A stretch of DNA of 64,000 nucleotides from Jaapia argillacea MUCL 33604 (lineage: Eukaryota > Basidiomycota > Agaricomycetes > Jaapiales > Jaapiaceae), in contig KL197709.1 in the NCBI GenBank assembly GCA_000697665.1, positions 1,487,791 through 1,551,790 of the forward strand, written 5' to 3'. Positions 57,707-64,000 of the stretch are shown piece after piece. The notes beneath the pieces are model-generated. The model saw nothing but the letters and a program-made list of their open reading frames with translations, had not been told where the DNA came from and searched no databases. The position numbers and the translations under genes are program-made. The stretch's first letter is position 1. Every line of letters begins with the position of its first letter.

Positions 57707-57797
57707 TCCTTCGAGCCGGGATCGAACCAGCGACATCAAGATCAACCGTGGGTATATCCATTACAGTCTTGCGCTCTTCCAACTGAGCTATCGAAGG
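57707..57797 (-). tRNA. tRNA-Tyr (anticodon GUA) with an 18-nt intron
   Basis: The acceptor CCTTCGA pairs with TCGAAGG. The anticodon stem CAAGA/TCTTG closes around CTGTAA, giving anticodon GTA. An 18-nt intron begins right after position 37, the canonical tRNA intron site. The T arm is GCTGG-TTCGATC-CCGGC. Eukaryotic tRNA-Tyr genes generally carry an intron here. Length 91 nt = 73 + 18. Confidence 0.95.
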
Positions 57798-58298
57798 TTG
57801 AAATAATGTAGAATATGAACGTTGTCATACCCTTGAATTTTGCCTGGTCACGAGATCCCATGGCAACTGTGACGCTGACCGTGCGCGTGACTCACTGTGA
57901 CCAAGCACCAACAAAATACTTTACCACTTGAATATCTCTGTTCGCTAAATGTAAAATATATGACATATAAATAGCATTAAGGTTATATAATATGATTCAA
58001 TTTGATAACCTAATTTTACGGCTCCTTTCAAAATTAGGTTACCAAATTAAATCAATAAGTGATTTAAATAAGCCTAACACCGAAAAAATTCCAAAGGGCG
58101 CAACAGTACTGATTCAGTGATTGATTTCGTTACCACCCACCCACCACGTGATTGCTCCGGTACCCACCCTGGTCCGGTGAGCGGTTTGGCGATCATTGGA
58201 AGCCGGACTGGTCGCTCAGGACTGCTCATTCCATCTTCTCCTAACATCTCCAGTTATAACCCCCTGCTCCCAGCCCTCACCACCCATCACGACGCACA
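57798..58298. other. AT-rich intergenic region upstream of the carrier gene
   Basis: These 501 bp hold the promoter of the carrier gene and a stretch (about 57900-58095) far richer in A and T than its surroundings, including the foldback listed separately. No coding frame is supported. Confidence 0.5.
57994..58053. repeat. AT-rich foldback (24-nt arms, 12-nt loop)
   Basis: The arm at 57994-58017 and the reverse complement of 58030-58053 agree at 22 of 24 positions, with 12 nt between them. The sequence could form a long hairpin or cruciform. It resembles the core of a small foldback or MITE-like element, but I find no target-site duplication and no second copy in this window. Confidence 0.75.
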
Positions 58299-59717
58299 AT
58301 GTCAGACTCGCTCATCCATTCACTAGCTGGAGCAGCCGGCGGAATTGGTGCCATGACGGCTACATAGTGGGTAGCCGTGCATACCACTTGGTCCTCCCCA
58401 TAACATCTCAACTCCTCAGCCCATTAATAGTCCTGTCGACCAGGGCAGCCGTAGAAACGAAGAGGGAGCACAAGGCAAGTTCCCACCTCTTCCGTTCCGA
58501 AAACTGTCCCGAGGCTCATACCGTTTCGTCCAGTCCCTGTATCAAGCCGTCCTTGACATCATCAAGAGGGAAGGGGTACTGGGTTTATACAATGGCCTGA
58601 ACTCAAGTCTTATGGGTATCGCCGTGACCAATGGGTGCGTCTGTCTCCTGGTGAACCCCGGTCCATGTCTCATCCTGCCCTACAGGGCTTACTACTATTT
58701 CTATGAGCGCACTCGGGGGATCATACTGTCTGGCAGGAAAGGGAGCAAAGCCCTCAGCACCCTAGAGTCTATGCTCACCGGCCTGATTGCTGGTAAGATC
58801 GACCCAATGGCTGGTGATGTGCTGAGCTCCACATAAACCAGGTTCCGCTACCACTCTGATCAGCAATCCCATCTGGGTGGTACAGACCTCTCAAGCTATT
58901 CAAACTATGCAGAGCTCGTCGGAATCGGCACAAGGTCGACCAGCACTTCAGAAGCTGGGTACCATTCAAACCATCCAGCAAATCCTCCGCAAAGACGGAC
59001 TAGGAGCGTTCTGGCGCGGTATCGGACCAGCACTAGTTTTGGTCATCAACCCCGTCATCCAATACACTGTCTTTGAGCAGCTCAAGAACTTCATCATCCG
59101 CTCTCGAACGACGAAGATGCGAGCCGCCGGAATGATTACTGCCGTTGCGGTCCTGTCGGACTGGGATTTCTTCTTCTTGGGAGCGGTATCTAAACTATGT
59201 ATGCCAACCTTCTATATGCACCGTGTAACGCTGACCACGATCTCCAGTTGCCACTGCATTGACTTACCCCTACATGTATGTACTTGGTCTCTGTTCCCAG
59301 GGACGGGATTGACGCGCATACATCTACCCATCCAGTGTCGTGAAGAGCAGACTTCAATCCGGTGCCATGAAGTACAAATCATCCATCGACGGTCTTGTAA
59401 CCATCTTGGAGGAAGAAGGGCTCCACGGCCTTTACAAAGGCATCGAGAGCAAGCTATTACAGAGCGTACTCACCGCCGCAATCCTGTTCGCTGGTCAGAG
59501 GCGGATTTACGAAACGATCAAGGCGGTGTGTTGGGTGTTACTACTTGGACTGCGGCTTTCTGACACCCATGATAGTCTATTGCAGGAGCTTCTCGGTGAA
59601 TCTCTGGGTGCTGTTCGCCCCTTGTCCTCCTTATATCTGTTGTGCAAGTATACATCAATTAAAGACCTGTTGTTGTACCACCTTCAGTCGGCGAGTTGCA
59701 GATCCTCCTTGCTTTGA
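58299..59717 (+). CDS. ANT1: Mitochondrial-carrier-family protein, peroxisomal adenine-nucleotide type (Ant1/PMP47)
   Basis: Exons 58299-58366, 58420-58474, 58534-58634, 58686-58792, 58842-59198, 59248-59275, 59336-59525 and 59586-59717 give 345 aa. Three carrier repeats are visible: SLAGAAGGIGAM with a PLIVLSTR variant of the PxD/E motif, SNPIWVVQTSQ, and TALTYPYIVVKSRLQ. The second and third motifs are the form seen in peroxisomal ATP/AMP carriers (yeast Ant1, Candida PMP47), which supply ATP for fatty-acid activation. Intron 2 (58475-58533) starts GCAAGT, a GC-AG intron. Exon 6 is 28 nt. The last intron (59526-59585) is 60 nt and stop-free, so spliced and unspliced forms both reach the same stop. 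The C-terminal 44 residues have no family support, so the real end may be elsewhere. Confidence 0.9.
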
Positions 59718-59770
59718 CACCAAATCCCGGGACGTGCTTCCAAATCGATAAGATACCACCGATTGAACCA

Positions 59771-62700
59771 TCACGAACGCCCTCCGGAGTCCCGCTGCAA
59801 CTGTTTGAGTATCTCCTTCATTTCCTCGACATCTTTCTGTAGGCCATTGGAACTTCCACCGGCCTCCAACACCTTTGATGCGCTGTACCCGCCACCTTCT
59901 CCAGCCGTCGGCTTGCCATCATCTTGGGCAAGCCACCGATCCAATTGAGCCATGATACTGACAGCCTTCAACCTATAATGTGTGCGGATGATCTCTCGGA
60001 ACGGATCGGGTGGGTTCTTGAGGTTCCCCAACATCTATGAGTCGAGATTAACGTCAACTCTACGGGCAACAGACCGGATAATCGCATACAGCTGTTTTTA
60101 CAACCATCCGTCGAACGTTCGCAGAATCTATCCAATATCGTCAGCCAAACCGAGACTCGCCCGACATCCACGTACATGCATGAGACTGTGGTGTACCGGC
60201 GCTATTCGCCCAGCCAGGTTCGTTGAGGTAGGGTTCCTCGCAGAGGATCATGGACTGGATGGATATCAATACCTGCAGTCATATTTAGTACTGGTACAGC
60301 GGTCAGCGAGAAGTCGACGCGTACCTGCAACAGCGTTGACTTGCCGGAGACCCATCCTGGGCCCTGCCAGGTTCCAAGAAGAGAAAGGCACACTTTCCCA
60401 TCCTTTCCACGGATCAGGGGTGGTGAGGATATGAATAAAATTTCAACTCACAGCGTATAGGTTTGGATTGAATCGGTATTTCCCTCCATTTGTCTGCAGA
60501 GCGGATAAGCCAATTCATCAATGTTAGAGACCAAGGACTAACCGTCATATACTTCACACTTGGGGGTTGCTGGTTATAGCTTGGCCCCAAGAAGATATCG
60601 AACATGTAACTGTTGAAAGACGTTCACGATTCAACGTGGTGGCCGAAATCGAACATGGCAATTTATCTCACCAGCCGTTGTGGTATCTGTAGAGATCAGT
60701 CAATTATAAACACTGCGAGCTACATCACCATCGCAAGACGTACGGAGTGCCTTCGGGTCCAGTGATGAGGGCTTTGATGATGTCTACACGAGTCTCGTCG
60801 ACTCGGAGGAAGATGGAGGAATCCCATGCCACAGGGAGGTTCGTGGTGAGCACAGCAAGCTGCAGACAAATGTGAGTGAACGTGGCGTCAAGGCTGACCA
60901 TATCCCACCTCCTTCGCGATCGCTAATGATCGCTTTGGGATATCAGAATTAGCCAGCATTCGAGCCTCGTTATTATAGTAGAACTTGTAATTCGGCGTTT
61001 GGTCGACTTCTGGATTGTCCTTCTGGGTTATATCTGGTACAGGAATGGTCAAATCGCAGTACTCGAAGCGCACTTGCGTGGCCCATTCCATATATGCCTT
61101 CTTGGCACTCTCCTCGGTCGCCCCGGCGTCAACGTGAACTTCTTGCGACGACGATGGGATTTTTGGGAGCGCAGCGTGGAGTCTGTGCACAAACGCGTCT
61201 CCCTTCGTTTCAGACAGAAATCGGTCTATCGCACTGGCAGTGCTGAGGATTCGGCGACAAAAGGCGAGCAACTTGGAGCTGTCGTCAGGTGGAGCAACGG
61301 CATCAATGGCTTTGGCTTTCCCTTTGCTGTCGTTGGTCAGTCGCTTGTCTTCCTCGGTCATCTCCTCTTCGTCAGAGTCGGCTACTTTCATTCCTTCGAG
61401 GCCTTTGATTGCAGCTTTCGCTTGGATAACAACCGACTCGAGGAGCTCACGAGGACCGGAGCTACCCTCGTATATGATGGTCCGTTCTCGGATATGTACG
61501 CCGCCATGAGCTGCTCTCTTTGGAGTGGCAACCTTAGTCGACACAACGACCATGATGGGCATCGCCATCATACTAGCAAGAGCTTCATGATTAGATATTG
61601 TCTGGGATCACAACATTTGAGTACGCATTTCCAGAGATGAGCTGAGCCTTACCTCCAACCAATCGAACAACTCCAGATAGAGCACTGAGCGATCCGACAT
61701 ATCGGTGAGAGAATCATTTTTCAATAAAGAGCTACAAATGTGGTTGAAACGCCTTCGAAGATGGGCCAATGCAGTAGGGTGGACGAGGTAGTCACTGGTT
61801 CGTCCTCCACCTAGCCGACGGAGGGATGGAAGATAAACGCGGACCGCCGTGAGCAATTGTCCAAGTTTCTCGTCCTTGAGGCGTTGTTGAGCAATTGCTT
61901 CCACTTGCCCAGTATTCTGTTACAAGTCAGCACCAAAGCGTACCCCAACTAGCAAAGCTTACGTCTTCTCGCATGTCACCAGCGTAACCAATGCCGCTCT
62001 TATTCTTCTTTCCCTTGACTGCTGAAGCATAGTATACATCATCATCGTCATCACCGTCGGGGATCGCACCGACGGTAGGTTGTGAGTCCACCTTTCTTCG
62101 CTTAGCATTCCGAACAGAGTAGTCCTGCTCGACTGGCGTATGGCGTGTTTGTTCAGAGTATAATTCTTCAATCATAGAAAGTCCGATGCCAAGGATAACG
62201 CCCTGCAAATTCGAGCAATGAAACAAGGGATCATCGTCTAGAACAGACGGTCGTTTGCTGGTTTCCGCGTTTATCGATTCACCGCAAGCAAGACAGAAGT
62301 CTTTGGAGCAGCGTTGACACGTTTGCAGGACAATCTTGCTCAATCGCGCAGTGAATTTCGCGAAGTCCAACTCCTGCTGACAGAGTTAGCGTGGGCCACA
62401 GGCAAGGGAGATGGAGACGACTCGCGGGCATGGCGAAAAAATCACTCTTCTTTCTTCGAACAGAGGCACCACATCCATGAGGGCAAGGACATTCTCCGTC
62501 GCTGAGTTGCGAATAGAGGCTGAATAGAAAGCTCTGCTCCCCACCTTCTGGGCATCCCTTCATCCACTCTCCTTGCGACATGATCTTAGCCCGGCAATTC
62601 CACTCTGGGATGAATAGTGAAATTGGTTCTTCCTCCACTTCAATAACTTCCTCGCGGCGATCCTTGGAGAAAAATATTCCTACGCAACTGTCAGAGAGAC

Positions 62701-63234
62701 GTTTGAAGACCTGAAAGCCAACTCACCGGAGTATGGGTCGACATCGGCGGCAGCGTTTCCAGGGTCTGCTTTGAAATCATCATCTGAATCATAATCAACG
62801 TAGTCGCCCTCTACAGCAAGCTGAGTCAGTGACATGGTATGAATGTGGGAGGCGCTTGCCAACCGTCATCATCGTCTAGGATCTCCTCGTCCTCGTCCTG
62901 ATCCTCGTCCGGCGTCTAGGAAAAGTCTGGTCTCATAGCATGAAATAATGGACCTTGCCATTCACGTACTGTCATCCGATGAGCTGGGCTCGATGTTGTT
63001 TGCTGCAGTCGCGCCACAGGATCCGCTTCTTGGGGGTCTTCATCCATGACATGGTCAAACTTGCCTTCAAATATGCGTTCGGCAGCCTGCATAACATCCC
63101 GGTACTGCTTTAAAGCAGCACGCGCCTGAGCAGTCGTCGCGCCCTAATCGTCATAGAATTCGTTCAACGTCGATACCAGGCATAGTGTCGCCACACCATA
63201 CCATTTCAACGAGCTGCTGAATCTCTCCCTCCAT
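59771..63234 (-). CDS. BIRC6-like ubiquitin-conjugating enzyme with N-terminal UBA and Cys-rich (IBR-like) region
   Basis: Sixteen exons, complement 5'->3': 63202-63234, 62970-63143, 62864-62915, 62727-62810, 62462-62679, 61963-62373, 61653-61916, 60909-61601, 60744-60859, 60672-60686, 60543-60609, 60452-60493, 60325-60402, 60176-60272, 60090-60127, 59771-60034; 881 aa. Residues 2-45 form a UBA domain (IQQLVEMGATTAQARAALK). An acidic linker follows. A Cys cluster near 168-225 (CPCPHGC ... CQRCSKDFCLACGE) resembles an IBR/RING2 half. The UBC fold is at about 640-840: [37 protein letters not shown] with catalytic Cys728, and EEPYLNEPGW. NPN in place of HPN and these neighbours are the BIRC6/UBE2O style. 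No BIR domain is present. It should charge ubiquitin, and may act as E2 and E3 in one chain (inferred). Exon 10 is 15 nt. Confidence 0.9.
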
Positions 63235-63768
63235 TTCGGTAACTCTTGCTTTTGGTGAGCTGGGATGAGCACAACCAACGTAGCACAGATGATATGGTGT
63301 GATGACAGTGGCACTCAGCGCTGATACCTTCCGAATGTCGATCTGATGAGGAGAGTACTTCACCTTTGGTGGCCGAGATCAGACCAAAGAAAGAACCGAA
63401 GGTGCTTCAAAGTGGTCGCCGACACTAATTTTACGTAACTGAACAATCAGGTTCGGTAAGTACATGTCACTGACATTCTTCGGGAAGTATGTAATGGGAG
63501 GCAAATGAAGAGCAAGTGTAGTTGTAATTCAAGCAGCTGCAAGACAGAAAGAGAGCGCCAAAGTAAGCCGATCCCAGCAGGCAAGATGTGGGGAGACATT
63601 GGACCGAGAACACGAAGAGGAACCCAAAGGTATCGATGAATAAAAGAGTCCAAAAGCAAAACAGAATAGAAAAGTAACAAGATGCGGTAAAGTACAATAT
63701 CGAAGCGACACATACACCTCTCATATATCGGCATCCATCGTTTCACCCAATCATGACAATTGTCCAGA
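63235..63768. other. Intergenic region, no supported gene
   Basis: These 534 bp contain the promoter of the UBA-UBC gene and the 3' region of the gene at the window's right edge. Minus-strand frames here are hydrophobic but have no good start, splice pattern or family. Confidence 0.4.
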
Positions 63769-64000
63769 TCAACCTCTGGCGGAAGGCGAGAAGCTGTCCC
63801 TATCCTGATCAAAGTTGAGAGGATATGACGACAGATCACTGGTCAACGCAAGGGTGTCGAGGCTTGCACGCTGACGACCAGGGTAGGATGACGGAGGCCC
63901 GCCGGCCAGATCTTGTCCAGTGGACTGGATGTGGAATGGGAAGGAGCCCAAACCAGTCGAAGCTGTCGAGGATTGAGAAACCGTTGACAATCCTAGGGTG
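63769..64000 (-). CDS. C-terminal end of a gene continuing beyond the window
   Basis: The minus-strand frame is open from the window edge to a stop at 63769-63771, about 76 residues. It is Ser/Gly/Pro-rich (SQSSTASTGLGSFPFHIQS) and looks like a disordered tail. An AG at 63993-63994 could be an acceptor, so the last exon may begin there. No family can be given from this fragment. Confidence 0.5.
   Translation of the reverse strand, partial: TLGLSTVSQSSTASTGLGSFPFHIQSTGQDLAGGPPSSYPGRQRASLDTLALTSDLSSYPLNFDQDRDSFSPSARG

Noticed and set aside
57707-57797. tRNA-Tyr as a pseudogene because of its extended anticodon loop
   Set aside because: The extra 18 nt lie exactly at the canonical intron site between positions 37 and 38, and all stems pair.
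1-64000. Transposable elements, virus-derived copies, CRISPR arrays, rRNA genes
   Set aside because: I looked for reverse-transcriptase, integrase, transposase, capsid and helicase motifs, long terminal or direct repeats, spacer arrays and rRNA cores. Nothing beyond the small AT-rich foldback was found.

Overview
The window looks like nuclear DNA of a basidiomycete fungus, most likely a Tremellomycetes-type yeast (a relative of Cryptococcus). The reasons are: genes are packed closely on both strands with short intergenic gaps. Almost every gene is cut by many short introns, mostly 43-65 nt with GT...AG ends and CTAAC/CTAAT-like branch sites; I count roughly 135. Several families are fungal or basidiomycete in type (ERMES subunit Mdm34, Uds1-domain protein, Rum1/KDM5 demethylase, DUF6593). 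The genus is inferred, not proven. I see no transposon, virus-derived element, CRISPR array or bacterial operon.

Layout. 0-9 kb: the 3' part of a large helical protein, MDM34, a Uds1-domain coiled-coil protein and tRNA-Arg(UCU). 9-22 kb: a 1,869-aa KDM5-type histone demethylase, a CorA-family (Alr1/Mnr2-like) magnesium transporter and the GPI inositol-deacylase BST1. 22-31 kb: a 14-3-3 protein, a secreted S28 serine peptidase, two unrecognised small proteins, COQ10 and the zinc-knuckle protein GIS2. 31-34 kb is the least readable part: a tentative minus-strand gene and a DUF6593 gene. 34-40 kb: an Aro8-type aminotransferase, a second and divergent 14-3-3, tRNA-Arg(ACG) and SUP35 (eRF3). 40-57 kb: SLA1, SEC7, deoxyhypusine synthase, a second tRNA-Arg(ACG) in opposite orientation, the Rtp1/Tango6-type assembly factor and TRAPP subunit TCA17. 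57-64 kb: intron-containing tRNA-Tyr, an AT-rich foldback, a peroxisomal-type nucleotide carrier, an E2 enzyme that carries UBA, Cys-rich and BIRC6-like UBC regions, and the 3' end of a further gene.

Most genes are conserved housekeeping functions: membrane traffic (SEC7, TCA17, SLA1, BST1), translation (SUP35, DYS1, tRNAs, GIS2), mitochondria (MDM34, COQ10), chromatin (KDM5) and ubiquitin (UBA-UBC protein). Neighbours do not form pathways, as expected for a fungus. Divergent pairs share short promoters: MDM34/Uds1, CorA/BST1, S28/hypothetical, SUP35/SLA1 and SEC7/DYS1.

The most unusual signals are six likely GC-AG introns, several micro-exons of 15-30 nt, the UBA/Cys-rich/UBC protein, the divergent 14-3-3 paralogue, an inverted pair of near-identical tRNA-Arg genes with conserved flanks, and stop-free introns whose length is a multiple of three. 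Exon boundaries were worked out by eye from splice signals, reading frame and family conservation. Every complete model closes in frame, but none is backed by transcripts.
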